From DASUPK01 sp963795665 (GTDB lineage: Bacteria > Actinomycetota > Thermoleophilia > Solirubrobacterales > 70-9): a stretch of 64,000 bases of DNA. This document shows positions 17,024-25,882 of this stretch, piece by piece. The stretch is from contig CAWCIP010000022.1 in the NCBI GenBank assembly GCA_963795665.1, positions 18,825 to 82,824 of the forward strand. The letters run 5' to 3'. Position 1 is the stretch's first letter. Every line of letters starts with the position of its first letter. Below the pieces are notes generated by a model. It worked only from the letters and a program-made list of their open reading frames with translations. It was not told the origin of the DNA and searched no databases. A program made the position numbers and the translations under genes.

Positions 17024-17464
17024 ATGAATACGCAAGCTCCATCCGTGGCGGGCTCGATGAACCTGTTGACGCGGCTGTCCCGCGTCATCTACCGCCGCGC
17101 GATCCCGGAGCTGATCGGTATCAAGATCAAGGAGTTCGTCGCCCTCGTCTACCTGCGCGAGTCGGGGCGGGCGACCCAGCAGAAGCTGGCGGAGACGATG
17201 ATGATGGACGCCAACAACTGCGTGATCCTGCTCAACGGACTCGAGGACGAGGGGCTGATCGCGCGGACCCGGGATCCCGAGGATCGCCGCCGGCACATCG
17301 TCGAGATCACGCCGAAGGGCAACCGCGCACTGGAGAAGGCGGAGCGGGAGCTCGAGACCCTGGAGGACGACGTGCTCGGCAACCTCGACCGCTCCGAGCG
17401 CGACCAGCTTCGCGACCTCTTAGCCAAGGCGCTCGAGGACCACTCGCTCGCGATCTCGGCCTAG
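17024..17464 (+). CDS. MarR-family repressor of the adjacent exporter
   Basis: 146 residues. Winged helix: RATQQKLAETMMMDANNCVILLNGLEDEGLIARTRDPEDRRRHIVEITPKGNRAL, with the wing DPEDRRRH, flanked by dimerisation helices. GGGAGAG just before ATG 17024 fixes the start. Divergent from the DHA2 exporter, sharing a perfect inverted repeat; drug binding likely releases it. A -10-like TACGAT (17010-17015) lies upstream. Confidence 0.9.
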   Translation: MNTQAPSVAGSMNLLTRLSRVIYRRAIPELIGIKIKEFVALVYLRESGRATQQKLAETMMMDANNCVILLNGLEDEGLIARTRDPEDRRRHIVEITPKGNRALEKAERELETLEDDVLGNLDRSERDQLRDLLAKALEDHSLAISA

Positions 17465-17502
17465 CGCCCGGCGAGCAGGCCTCGGCGCTTCGCGGCTCCC
17501 TC

Positions 17503-17588
17503 GCCGGGGTAGCCCAATTGGTCGAGGCGGCGCCCTTAAAAGGTGCTGTCCCTTCGGGGACGTGTGGGTTCGAATCCCACCCCCGGCA
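17503..17588 (+). tRNA. tRNA-Leu (UAA anticodon)
   Basis: Acceptor GCCGGGG pairs with CCCCGGC; anticodon stem GCGCC/GGTGC encloses CTTAAAA, anticodon TAA; a long variable arm (class II tRNA) and a standard T arm (GTGGG-TTCGAAT-CCCAC) follow. Discriminator base A. CCA is not encoded. Confidence 0.93.
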
Positions 17589-17600
17589 CTTCCAATCAGC

Positions 17601-17936
17601 TCATGCAGTTCGCCAGCGATTCGGGTCCTGGCGGTCCTCGAGGCGCTTCTCCACCGAGCGGACCTTGTCGTCAAGCGATTGGACCTTGTCCGTTCGCTCG
17701 TCGAGCTTGAGGACGATGTAGGAGCGGGGGAGGCCCAGGTCGAACGGCACCCGATGGAGCTGGGCGACGACAGCGAGGATGTCGTCCGTCGTGCCCTCGA
17801 GCTCGGTGCCCATCGCGTGCAGCCTGTAGCGGACCCGGTGCTGGTCTGCGAGCCTGCGCTGGATCTCGGCGATGTACTCACCGGCGCTCGGGTCCGATCG
17901 CCCGAGCCCGATCACGGTCAGGTCCGCGGTTGCCAT
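17601..17936 (-). CDS. MTH1187-family thiamine-binding protein (YqgV-like)
   Basis: 111 residues. The fold family is recognisable from DLTVIGLGRSDPSAGEYIAEIQRRL, YRLHAMGTELEGTTDDILAVVAQLH and the edge strand SYIVLKLDERTDK. These small ferredoxin-like proteins bind thiamine or related heterocycles. The C-terminus after residue 85 is an added charged helix. Divergent from an SDR gene with about 70 bp between the starts. No thiamine riboswitch is visible. Confidence 0.75.
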   Translation of the reverse strand: MATADLTVIGLGRSDPSAGEYIAEIQRRLADQHRVRYRLHAMGTELEGTTDDILAVVAQLHRVPFDLGLPRSYIVLKLDERTDKVQSLDDKVRSVEKRLEDRQDPNRWRTA

Positions 17937-17993
17937 GGGGGCAAGTATCACCGGGCATCTCACCATGGGAGGAGGATCGCTCCCAAATGAGGG

Positions 17994-17999
17994 TAAGGT
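17994..17999 (+). promoter_or_regulatory. -10 box TAAGGT, six bases before ATG 18006
   Basis: Leaderless-type spacing to the SDR gene start. Confidence 0.45.
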
Positions 18000-18005
18000 C
18001 GCCCC

Positions 18006-18641
18006 ATGAACGTCGTCATCGTCGGCGGCCACGGCCAGATCGCCATGCGGCTGGCGAAGATCCTCGCCGAGCGCGGCGACAGTCCCCGAGGGATCATCCG
18101 CAAGACCGAGCAGGCCGATGACCTCGAGAAGATCGGCGCCGAGCCGATCGTCCTCGACATCGAGAACGTCGACGACATCGACGATGGCTTCGCGGGGGCC
18201 GACGCGGTGGTCTTCGCCGCCGGAGCGGGAGCGGGGAGCGGGCCGGCGCGCAAGCTCACCGTCGACTACGGCGGAGCCGTCAAGTCGGTCGACGCCGCGA
18301 TCGCCAAGGAGATCCGCCGCTTCGTGATCGTGAGCGCGATCGGCGCGAACCACCCCGAGCGCTGGTCGGACGAGATGAAGCCGTACTACGAGGCCAAGGC
18401 CGACGCGGACAAGTTCGTCGCCGAGAGCGGCCTCGACTACACGATCGTTCGCCCCGGCCGGCTGACGGACGAGCCCGGCACGGGCAGGGTGAGCGTGGAC
18501 GGCGGGGGGTCGGGATCCGTCTCCCGCGACGACGTGGCCCTGGTGCTGGCCGAGCTGCTCCGCGCCGACAACTCGATCGGCAAGGCATTCGACCTACTCG
18601 GGGGCGAGACGCCCGTCGCGGAGGCCATAGCCGCGCTGTAG
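18006..18641 (+). CDS. NAD(P)-binding SDR, atypical (NmrA/YwnB-like)
   Basis: 211 residues. The Rossmann loop is VVIVGGHGQIAMRLAKIL (GGxGxxA variant); later FVIVSAIGANHPERW, PYYEAKADADKFVAESGLDYTIVRPGRL match the atypical SDR group 5 (the YxxxK lysine is in YYEAK). Members act as reductases, isomerases or redox sensors. The gene ends 17 bp before a membrane cyclase gene on the same strand. Confidence 0.82.
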   Translation: MNVVIVGGHGQIAMRLAKILAERGDSPRGIIRKTEQADDLEKIGAEPIVLDIENVDDIDDGFAGADAVVFAAGAGAGSGPARKLTVDYGGAVKSVDAAIAKEIRRFVIVSAIGANHPERWSDEMKPYYEAKADADKFVAESGLDYTIVRPGRLTDEPGTGRVSVDGGGSGSVSRDDVALVLAELLRADNSIGKAFDLLGGETPVAEAIAAL

Positions 18642-18658
18642 GGGACAATTGGGGGACC

Positions 18659-20350
18659 ATGTCCCGTCCCCTGACATCCATGTACCGGAAGCTCGGGCGC
18701 CACTACCCGGGCGTCTTCGTGTCGCTGGAGCTGCCGAACGCCTTTGTCGTGGCGGCGGGCTCCGTCGCGCTGTTCAGCTTCTACTACTCGCTCTCGAAGA
18801 GCGAGTTCCTCGAGGTGCTCGGGATCGCCCTCGGCCTGACCGCTGTCGGGGTGGTGTGGGTCCTGGTCAGGGTTTTGAGGCGGCTGCGGCCCCTGAAGGC
18901 CTGGATCGGCGGCGAGCGGTCCTCGGAGCAGACTGCTGAGGCGTGGCATCTGGCGGTGAACCTGCCGATGCAGATGATCCGCAGGGATTTCCTCGTCCCG
19001 GTGCTCGTCACCCTTGCGATCGTCATGGCCTCGATCGCGGTGCTCGGGCTGAACTGGCTCGCCTTCTTCCCGATCGCGGTCGGCGCTTTCATCGCCGTCG
19101 GGTACGGCGCGATCCTGCACTACCTCGCCCTGGAGCTGGCGATGCGGCCGATCCTCTTCGACATCAACGAGGAGCTCGACATGCCGGTGCGGCTGGATCG
19201 CCCGGTCGTTCCGCTTCGCGTGAAGCTGCTCGGCTCGCTGCCGCTGATCAACGTGATCACGGGCATCGTGGTGGCGGCCCTGACCTCCCACGGCGGAGGG
19301 GCGGATGCGCTCGGGGTCGACGTGCTGATCGCCCTGTTCGTCTCGTTCACGATCAGCTTCGAGCTGGTCGTGCTGCTCTCGCGGTCGATCCTCCGGCCGA
19401 TCGAGGACCTGGAGGCCGCCACCGAGCGGATTCGCCAGGGGCGCTTCGACGAGCACGTGCCCGTGACGACGTCGGACGAGTTCGGCGAGCTCTCCTCGGC
19501 GTTCAACCAGATGGTCGACGGTCTGGGCGAGCGGGAGCGGTTGCGCGAGGCGTTCGGCACCTATCTGGACGAGGAGGTCGCGACCCATCTGATCAACGAG
19601 GACTTCCAGCCTCACGGCCGGGAGGTTGAGGTCTCGCTCGTCTTCTGCGACGTCAGGGACTTCACGATGGCGGCCGCCGAGGCCGACGCCCCCGAGGTGG
19701 TGGCGAGGCTCAACGAGCTGTTCGAGTGCATCGTCCCCATCGTCGCCCGCCACCGAGGACATATCGACCAGTTCATCGGCGACGCGGTGCTGGCCGTGTT
19801 CGGGGCGCCCGAGCAGGTTCCGCAGCACGCCGATCGCGCGGTCCAGTGCGCCGTCGAGCTGGCGCGGACGATCAACAGCCGCAAGCCCGGTGGCTTCGAG
19901 GTCGGGATCGGCGTCAATTCGGGCAAGGTCGTGGCGGGGGCCATCGGCGGCGCCGGCCGCCTCTCCTTCAGCGTGATCGGCGACGCTGTGAACCTCTGCT
20001 CACGGGTGGAGGCCGCTACCCGCGAGACCGGCGATCCGGTCCTGATCACCGGAGACACCCGCGCCCTGCTGTCCGAGACGATCGAGGTGGAGCCCCGCGG
20101 CGAGCGGGTGATCCGCGGCTACGACCGGAGGGTCGAGCTGTTCGCGCCGCTGGTCCCGGTCGCGGTCAGCACCGGGCCGGGGGCTGACGTGAACGATCCG
20201 CTCGGCGATCCGGTCGTCGGCGGTCTGGGCCGCGCCCCCGCCCCGGGCGACGGGCTCGGCCGACGCCCTCGGCCCGGACCCGGTGTCGGGCGGGCGGGGA
20301 CGAGCCAAGATCGCGGCCTCGGCAGGACACACACGCTCCCCGGGTCCTAG
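18659..20350 (+). CDS. Membrane class III nucleotide cyclase with HAMP domain
   Basis: 563 residues: six hydrophobic segments (about 28-243), HAMP (244-297), cyclase domain (325-500), then a Pro/Gly-rich tail. Metal ligands D331 (CDVRDF) and D375 (GDAVLAVFG) and the transition-state pair N445/R449 (NLCSR) are present. The residues that set base specificity differ from the adenylate cyclase Lys/Asp pair: Q371 (HIDQFIGD) and S438 (SFSVIGD). It should make a cyclic nucleotide, but which one is uncertain. The integral six-TM/HAMP layout is common in actinobacteria. Confidence 0.88.
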   Translation: MSRPLTSMYRKLGRHYPGVFVSLELPNAFVVAAGSVALFSFYYSLSKSEFLEVLGIALGLTAVGVVWVLVRVLRRLRPLKAWIGGERSSEQTAEAWHLAVNLPMQMIRRDFLVPVLVTLAIVMASIAVLGLNWLAFFPIAVGAFIAVGYGAILHYLALELAMRPILFDINEELDMPVRLDRPVVPLRVKLLGSLPLINVITGIVVAALTSHGGGADALGVDVLIALFVSFTISFELVVLLSRSILRPIEDLEAATERIRQGRFDEHVPVTTSDEFGELSSAFNQMVDGLGERERLREAFGTYLDEEVATHLINEDFQPHGREVEVSLVFCDVRDFTMAAAEADAPEVVARLNELFECIVPIVARHRGHIDQFIGDAVLAVFGAPEQVPQHADRAVQCAVELARTINSRKPGGFEVGIGVNSGKVVAGAIGGAGRLSFSVIGDAVNLCSRVEAATRETGDPVLITGDTRALLSETIEVEPRGERVIRGYDRRVELFAPLVPVAVSTGPGADVNDPLGDPVVGGLGRAPAPGDGLGRRPRPGPGVGRAGTSQDRGLGRTHTLPGS

Positions 20351-20374
20351 CGCAGGCGGCCGGGAGACCAAGTC

Positions 20375-20411
20375 AGTGGGCCGCCGCCCATCCGGGAGGC
20401 GACGACCCACT
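20375..20411 (+). terminator. Hairpin downstream of the cyclase gene
   Basis: AGTGGGCCGCCGCC pairs with GGCGACGACCCACT (12 of 14 pairs). It lies 25 nt past the stop; no T tract. Confidence 0.45.
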
Positions 20412-20527
20412 AACCCCCTATATCCCCAGTCCTCTCGGCCGTCCGCCGACTATCGGCCAGTTGAGCGTGCGCTCGCTACCCCGCAATTCGGTAATTCCCG
20501 AACGTCCCGTGGGTAAGACTCTGGAGG

Positions 20528-21304
20528 ATGGCCGGAGAGTCGAATCCGCTCGAGCCACCCGAGGGCGTCGTTCCAGAGGCTCTCGACGAGCTCTACCAAG
20601 GGCCGCTCGAGGAGTTCACGGCGGCCAGGAACACGTGGGCGAAGGAGCTGCGATCCGGTGGCGAATCAGCCGCCGCGGACTGGGTGAAGGGCCTCCAGAA
20701 GCCGAGCCGCGCAGCCTGGCTCGTCAACCAGCTCGCGGTGCGAAAGCCAGAGGAGATCGCCGAGCTCCTCGGCCTCGGGAGCGCGCTGCGTGAGGCCCAG
20801 GAGGAGATGCTGGCGGGGTCCCCCGATCGGGACAAGCTGCGGGAGACGGCACAGCGCGAGCAGCGGAAGGTCGATTCGCTGGCGCGAGCCGCCGAGGGGA
20901 TCGGCGGCGAGCACGGGGCGGGGGCGCAGATCCTTACCCGGGTCGCCGAGACGCTGCAGGCGGCGGCGGGTGACCCCACGGTCGCGGAGGCGATCAAGCG
21001 CGGCCGGCTCACCCGCGAGCAGAGGACGGCGTCCGTGGGGCTGCTCGGTACCGCGGCTCCCGCCTCCGGCGGGCCGAAGCGCAAGAGGGCGTCGGAGCGC
21101 GAAGCAGCAGAGAGGCGCAGTCGCCGCCAGCAGGCGAAGCGCCGCCAGGCCGCGGAGCGCAAGCTGGCCTCGGCCGAGAAGCGGCTCGAGCGAGAGCGCG
21201 CCGCGCTTGATCGCGCTCGCGATCAGCTCGAGGAGGCCGAGCGCCGGGTGCACTGGACGGAGCTCGATGCGCACGCCGCGCGCCGGGAGCTGGACGAGTC
21301 GTAG
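20528..21304 (+). CDS. Hypothetical coiled-coil protein with basic C-terminus
   Basis: 258 residues. An ordered helical N-terminal half (LDELYQGPLEEFTAARNTWAKELR, WVKGLQKPSRAAWLVNQLA) is followed from about residue 185 by a long, strongly basic coiled coil (REAAERRSRRQQAKRRQAAERKLASAEKRLERERAALDRARDQLEEAERRV). Such tails often bind nucleic acid or serve as scaffolds. GGAGG just before ATG 20528 supports the start. It precedes the CP-ATP-grasp gene by 52 bp. No family recognised. Confidence 0.65.
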   Translation: MAGESNPLEPPEGVVPEALDELYQGPLEEFTAARNTWAKELRSGGESAAADWVKGLQKPSRAAWLVNQLAVRKPEEIAELLGLGSALREAQEEMLAGSPDRDKLRETAQREQRKVDSLARAAEGIGGEHGAGAQILTRVAETLQAAAGDPTVAEAIKRGRLTREQRTASVGLLGTAAPASGGPKRKRASEREAAERRSRRQQAKRRQAAERKLASAEKRLERERAALDRARDQLEEAERRVHWTELDAHAARRELDES

Positions 21305-21356
21305 GGACTGAAAACGCTCGTCCTGGGGAATGAGCGGGGCGATGGAGGGCGGGACG

Positions 21357-22742
21357 ATGGCAAGGACGCCATACACGCCTGAGCACTTCGACGAGGCGAT
21401 CAACGCCCAGGGCGAGGCGCGCGGGCACTACGCGGAGCTGCTCCCTGCGCTCGAAGGTCTCGACCTCGGGCGGGCCGCCGCAGGCCTGCGCAGGCACCTG
21501 CGTGAGCAGGGCGTCGACTTCAAGGGGGACGAGGGCCCGGAGGAGTTCACGCTCGACCTCGTCCCGCGCCTGCTGGAGGCGGCCGTCTGGGAGGAACTCG
21601 AGGCCGGCCTTCTCCAGCGCGCCGCGGCGCTCAACGCCTTCATCCGCGACACGTACAGCGAGCAGCTGATCGTCCGCGAGGGCGCCGTCCCCGCGCGCCT
21701 GATCGAGACGTCCGAGAACTTCGAGGCCGAGATGGTCGGGGTGGAGATCCGCGGCCGGCACGCCCCGGTGATCGGCTTCGACGTCGTGCGCGGCGAGGAC
21801 GGCGCCTTCCGGATCCTGGAGGACAACTGCATGAACCCCTCCGGCATCGCTTACGCGCTCGCCGCCCGCAACGCCGTCGACACCTTCGTCGCCCTGCAGC
21901 CACCCGCCGAGCGCCGCGACATCGCCTACGCGGTCGAGCTGCTCTCCAAGGTGCTCGCCGACGCGGCTCCACCGGGCGAGAGCGATCCGAGCGTGGCCCT
22001 GATCTCCGAGGGCGACGAGAACGGCGCCTGGTACGAGCACGTGACGCTGGCGGAGAGGCTCGGCATCCCGATCGTCCATCCCGATGACCTCGAGGTCCGG
22101 GGCGGCCGGCTGTACGGAGCGTCTGCAGGGGGGCGCTCCGTAGAGCTGGACGTGATCTACCTGCGCGACAACGTCGCCAAGCTCCGCGACGAGGAGGGGA
22201 GGCCGACCTGGCAGCACGCGCTGCTCGAGCCGGTCCGCGGCGGGAACCTCGGGACGGTGAGCGCCTTCGGATCAGGTGTCGGAGACGACAAGCTCACCCA
22301 CGCCTACTCCGAGGAGCTGATCCGCTTCTACCTCGGCGAGGAGCCCGTCATCCCCACGGTCCGGACCTACGATATGGCAGTCGAGGAGCAGCGCTCGGAG
22401 GTCTTCGAGCGAATCGACGAGATGGTGGTCAAGCCCCGCGCCGAGCTGGGCGGGAGGGGGGTGGTGATCGGCAGCCAGTCGAGCGCCGAGGAGCGGGAGG
22501 AGGTGATGCGCCTGGTCCGCGAGACCCCCGAGGACTTCGTGGCGCAGGAGACGGTCCAGCTCTCGACTCACCCCACCTATCGCGATGGAGCCTTCGAACC
22601 TCGCCACGTCGACCTGCGCGCCTTCGCGTACGGGGACGAGATCGCCCCGGGCGGCCTCACCCGGGTGGCGCTTGAGCGCGGATCCCTCGTCGTCAACAGC
22701 ACGCAGGGTGGGGGCGCCAAGGACACGTGGGTGCTGTCCTGA
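21357..22742 (+). CDS. Circularly permuted type 2 ATP-grasp protein
   Basis: 461 residues from ATG 21357, chosen over in-frame ATGs at 21330 and 21342 because GGAGGGCGGG lies seven bases before it. Signatures: GFDVVRGEDGAFRILEDNCMNPSGIAYALAAR, VALISEGDENGAWYEH, DVIYLRDNVAKL, and the lysine-containing VVKPRAELGGRGVVIGS. Such enzymes join a carboxylate and an amine via an acyl phosphate and normally work with an alpha-E partner protein, which is absent here. The downstream ThDP enzyme starts 19 bp later, so the two are probably co-transcribed. Confidence 0.85.
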   Translation: MARTPYTPEHFDEAINAQGEARGHYAELLPALEGLDLGRAAAGLRRHLREQGVDFKGDEGPEEFTLDLVPRLLEAAVWEELEAGLLQRAAALNAFIRDTYSEQLIVREGAVPARLIETSENFEAEMVGVEIRGRHAPVIGFDVVRGEDGAFRILEDNCMNPSGIAYALAARNAVDTFVALQPPAERRDIAYAVELLSKVLADAAPPGESDPSVALISEGDENGAWYEHVTLAERLGIPIVHPDDLEVRGGRLYGASAGGRSVELDVIYLRDNVAKLRDEEGRPTWQHALLEPVRGGNLGTVSAFGSGVGDDKLTHAYSEELIRFYLGEEPVIPTVRTYDMAVEEQRSEVFERIDEMVVKPRAELGGRGVVIGSQSSAEEREEVMRLVRETPEDFVAQETVQLSTHPTYRDGAFEPRHVDLRAFAYGDEIAPGGLTRVALERGSLVVNSTQGGGAKDTWVLS

Positions 22743-22747
22743 GTCAG

Positions 22748-22753
22748 TAGTCT
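22748..22753 (+). promoter_or_regulatory. -10 box TAGTCT, eight bases before ATG 22762
   Basis: Leaderless-type position between the ATP-grasp and ThDP genes; may add an internal promoter. Confidence 0.35.
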
Positions 22754-22761
22754 CGGCCGGG

Positions 22762-24429
22762 ATGGCCGAGAGCGTCGAGGAGGGAGCCGAGGTCGCCGAA
22801 GCGCATGAGAACGCCGGCCCGGTGCATGGCGGGCGGCTGGTCGCCCAGGCGATGCGAAGCCGCGGGGCATCCAAGCTCTTCAGCCTCTCCGGAGGGCACC
22901 TCTTCTCGATCTACGACGGCTGCAAGGAAGAGGGCATCGACGTCATCGACACGCGCCATGAGCAGTCGGCCGCCTTCGCGGCGATCGGCTGGGCCAAGGC
23001 GACGCGCGAGCCAGGGATCTGCGCGCTGACCGCCGGCTGTGGCGTCACCAACGGGATGAGCGCGATTGCCTCGGCGCACGCCGACGGCGTACCGCTGGTG
23101 ACCCTGGGTGGCCGCGCGCCGGAGATGAGGTGGGGGATGGGATCGCTCCAGGAGATCGACCACCTGCCGTTCGTCAGCCCGCTGGTGAAGTCGGCTCAGA
23201 CGGTCAAGGACCCGGCGAAGATCGCCCGGACGACGGCCGAGGCGATCGATGCCGCCGCCGCGGCGCCGCTCGGACCGACCTTCGTCGACTATCCGCTGGA
23301 CGTCGTCTTCTCCGAGGCCGAGTCGGACATTCCCGACGCGCCGGCCCAATCGGACCGCCCGGCCGAAGGAGCGGGGCGCGTCGCGAAGATGCTCTCCGAG
23401 GCGGAGCGCCCCGCGATCATGGCCGGCTCCAACCTCTATTGGGCGTTCGCCGAGGGCGAGTTGCGCGAGCTCGCGGAGGCGCTCGGCATCCCCGTGTTCC
23501 TCAACGGCCTGGGCCGCGGCTGCCTCCCGCCCGATCATGAGCTCTATTTCTCTCGCGCGCGGGGCGTCGCGCTGAAGGAGTGCGACGTGGCGCTGGTGAT
23601 CGGCGTCCCTCTGGACTTCCGGCTCGGGTTCGGTGCCTCGATCGGAGAGGAGGCGAGCTTGATCCAGCTCGACTTCGCGCCCACGAAGCTGGAGAGGTCC
23701 CGGTTGCCCGATCTCGCGCTTGCGGGGGACATCGGCGCCACCCTCACCGAGATCCGCGAGGCGGCCGCCGGGGACCCCAAGCGAACCGCGCCCTGGGTGG
23801 AGAAGCTCCGGCACACCGAGCTGGAGAAGCGGGCCGAGGAGCAGGAGATGCTCGACGATGACCGCTCGCCGATGCACCCGATGAGGGTGTATCGCGAGCT
23901 CGGCGATTTTCTGGACCGCGACGCGATCGTGGTTGGCGACGGAGGGGACTTCGTCAGCTTCGCCGGCCGCGTCTGGGAGACCTGGGAGCCGGGCACCTGG
24001 ATGGACCCGGGTCCCTACGGCTGCCTCGGCGCCGGGCCCGGTCAGGCGATCGGCGCGAAGCTCGCCCACCCCGAGCGTCAGGTCTGCCTGCTGCTGGGGG
24101 ACGGCGCCTTCGGCTTCTCCGGGATGGAGTTCGACACCATGGCCCGGCACAACCTGCCGATCGTCGCCGTGATGGGCAACAACGGCATCTGGGCCCTCGA
24201 GCATCACCCGATGAAGTTCCTCTACGGCTACTCGCTCGCCGCTGAGCTTCGTCCCGAGACTCGCTACGACGAGGTCGTCTCCGCGCTCGGCGGCCACGGC
24301 GAGCTGGTCCGCTCGCCCGATGAGCTCCGTCCCGCGCTCGACCGCGCCTTCGCCTCCGGAAAGCCGGCGCTGGTCAACGTGCTCACCGACCCGGAGGTCG
24401 TCTACCCGCGCCGGGCCAATCTGGCGTAG
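22762..24429 (+). CDS. Thiamine-diphosphate enzyme, acetolactate synthase/oxalyl-CoA decarboxylase-like
   Basis: 555 residues. The activating Glu is E67 in DTRHEQSAAFAA; the ThDP/Mg motif is GDGAFGFSGMEFDTMARHNLPIVAVMGNN. The three-domain order Pyr-central-PP is complete. There is no ADP-binding or lid segment typical of true biosynthetic acetolactate synthases, and no ilvN follows, so a 2-hydroxyacyl-CoA lyase or another decarboxylase/carboligase is as likely. It follows the CP-ATP-grasp gene closely, hinting at a shared pathway that modifies an amino or keto acid. Confidence 0.85.
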   Translation: MAESVEEGAEVAEAHENAGPVHGGRLVAQAMRSRGASKLFSLSGGHLFSIYDGCKEEGIDVIDTRHEQSAAFAAIGWAKATREPGICALTAGCGVTNGMSAIASAHADGVPLVTLGGRAPEMRWGMGSLQEIDHLPFVSPLVKSAQTVKDPAKIARTTAEAIDAAAAAPLGPTFVDYPLDVVFSEAESDIPDAPAQSDRPAEGAGRVAKMLSEAERPAIMAGSNLYWAFAEGELRELAEALGIPVFLNGLGRGCLPPDHELYFSRARGVALKECDVALVIGVPLDFRLGFGASIGEEASLIQLDFAPTKLERSRLPDLALAGDIGATLTEIREAAAGDPKRTAPWVEKLRHTELEKRAEEQEMLDDDRSPMHPMRVYRELGDFLDRDAIVVGDGGDFVSFAGRVWETWEPGTWMDPGPYGCLGAGPGQAIGAKLAHPERQVCLLLGDGAFGFSGMEFDTMARHNLPIVAVMGNNGIWALEHHPMKFLYGYSLAAELRPETRYDEVVSALGGHGELVRSPDELRPALDRAFASGKPALVNVLTDPEVVYPRRANLA

Positions 24430-24530
24430 CGCCGGGACCGGGGAGTACCCTAGGTAGAGAGCATTCGCCCGGCGGCTCCCCCCTCTTCCCTCGCGCGAAC
24501 TCGTCCAGAGGGTCAGGAAGGTGGAGTCAG

Positions 24531-24896
24531 ATGCCCAAGACGAAGATTGAGCCGGTTGCGGATTGGACCTGCAACCGCTGTCAGGTGACAGTCAGCTGGA
24601 TGGCCGAGATCGAGCGCCCGGCGATCCCGGCAACCTGGATCAAGGACGGCGACGAGCTCTACTGCCTCGGATGCCGCCGTGAGATGGCGGGCGAGGCGGC
24701 CGTAGCCGGTCTCGACCTCGAGGCTTCGGCCGATAGCCGCAAGCGGGCGCAGTCGCGTGCTCGGATCGATTTCGAGATGAAGCGCTGCCCGGACCGGCTG
24801 GACAACCGGATCGCCCAGGTCTGTCACACCTCGGTCAAGGCGGTCAAGGAGTCGCGAGTCCGTCTCGGGCTGCAGTCGAGGCGCCCGGCCGCCTAG
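24531..24896 (+). CDS. Zinc-ribbon/HTH protein, paralogue 1
   Basis: 121 residues. WTCNRCQVTVSW (C14, C17) and LYCLGCRREMAG (C45, C48) make a zinc ribbon, and DNRIAQVCHTSVKAVKESRVRLGL at the C-terminus is a helix-turn-helix. The last four bases overlap the end of the convergent flippase-like gene. A paralogue with the same layout starts at 25895, so two copies bracket that membrane gene. Family not named; likely a DNA-binding regulator specific to this lineage. GGAAGG precedes ATG 24531. Confidence 0.7.
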   Translation: MPKTKIEPVADWTCNRCQVTVSWMAEIERPAIPATWIKDGDELYCLGCRREMAGEAAVAGLDLEASADSRKRAQSRARIDFEMKRCPDRLDNRIAQVCHTSVKAVKESRVRLGLQSRRPAA

Positions 24897-25822
24897 GAGG
24901 CCGGTGCGGAGAGCGCCTGAGGCGCACCCGCGGTCCGGCGCAGCCAGAGACGATCGACGAGCGCCCAGCTCGCGAAGCAGAGGGCTCCCGCGGCGGCGGT
25001 CGCGGTCAGTAGTGCCCCCGCGGCCGCCTCGGCCGCAACCCCGTTGGTGCCGAGGATGAGGACCGCGGCTGCGGCGCCCAGGCTCGGTCCCACCGGGAAC
25101 AGGCCTACCACGGCCAGGCCGATCAACAGCGCCGTCGAGTCGAGCACCGATGCATCGACGCCGCTCCAGTTGAGAAGCAGCCAGTTGCGTGCGATCTGCA
25201 GCACGACCGCGATGCAGACCAGGCCGATGATCCGGCTGCGGCCGCGCATCCCGCGGAGGACCGCGATGCCGGTCCAGAATCCCTCTCGCCGGTTGCGGGC
25301 GATCCGCTGCATGCCGCCGAGCACGCCGGCCATCGCGGCGAAGCAGATCAGGGGCACCCACCAGGGGACCCCGAGCGGGCCGACCAGCGTGAACGAGCAG
25401 ATCGCGGCGAGCGCCGCCTCGATCACCACGATCGGCAGCTCCGCGGCGAGGAGCACGGGCGCGCGGGGGCATTCTCGGGGCGCAGTGCGACGCAACGCGG
25501 CGATCCGGACGGCCAGCCCGAACTGGCCGTTGAAGATGTTCCCCAGGTAGCCGATGCTGGAGGCGCGAAAGAGCTGCCGGCGCGGGACCCTGCCGCCGGC
25601 CGCGCCGATGCACACGCTCCACGCCTCGCTGCGGGCGAGCAGCCACAGCACGTGCAGGGCGACGGCGGCGCCGAGGACCCAGAAGGGCGCCGAGCCGAGG
25701 GCGACCATGAACTCGTGGCCGTGCCCGGCCAGCCCAACGGCGAGTGCGACCGCGACGACGGTTCCACCCGCCAGGCTCACCGCGGTGGGGTGCCGGCGAA
25801 CCATCGAACGGATTGCCGCCAC
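24893..25822 (-). CDS. Flippase-like membrane protein (UPF0104/LPG synthase TM family)
   Basis: 309 residues, seven to eight hydrophobic segments. The pattern ALHVLWLLARSEAWSVCIGAAG-RRQLFRASSIGYLGNIFNGQFGLAVRIAALRR, ELPIVVIEAALAAI and GLFPVGPSLGAAAAVLILG is that of the AglD/MprF-N-terminal membrane domain, which moves lipids or lipid-linked sugars across the membrane. There is no aminoacyltransferase domain. The gene is nested between two zinc-ribbon/HTH paralogues on the other strand, which may control it or merely flank it. Confidence 0.75.
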   Translation of the reverse strand: MAAIRSMVRRHPTAVSLAGGTVVAVALAVGLAGHGHEFMVALGSAPFWVLGAAVALHVLWLLARSEAWSVCIGAAGGRVPRRQLFRASSIGYLGNIFNGQFGLAVRIAALRRTAPRECPRAPVLLAAELPIVVIEAALAAICSFTLVGPLGVPWWVPLICFAAMAGVLGGMQRIARNRREGFWTGIAVLRGMRGRSRIIGLVCIAVVLQIARNWLLLNWSGVDASVLDSTALLIGLAVVGLFPVGPSLGAAAAVLILGTNGVAAEAAAGALLTATAAAGALCFASWALVDRLWLRRTAGAPQALSAPAS

Positions 25823-25882
25823 CCGTGCGCGGATCAGAGGGCTCGATTCATTGCGTCCAGCGTAGCCCTCCTGGGCTGTCCC

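Noticed and set aside
22744..24297. A long minus-strand ORF opposite the ThDP enzyme
   Set aside because: Arg/Gly/Asp-rich shadow coding with no domain; the plus strand has the ThDP motifs.
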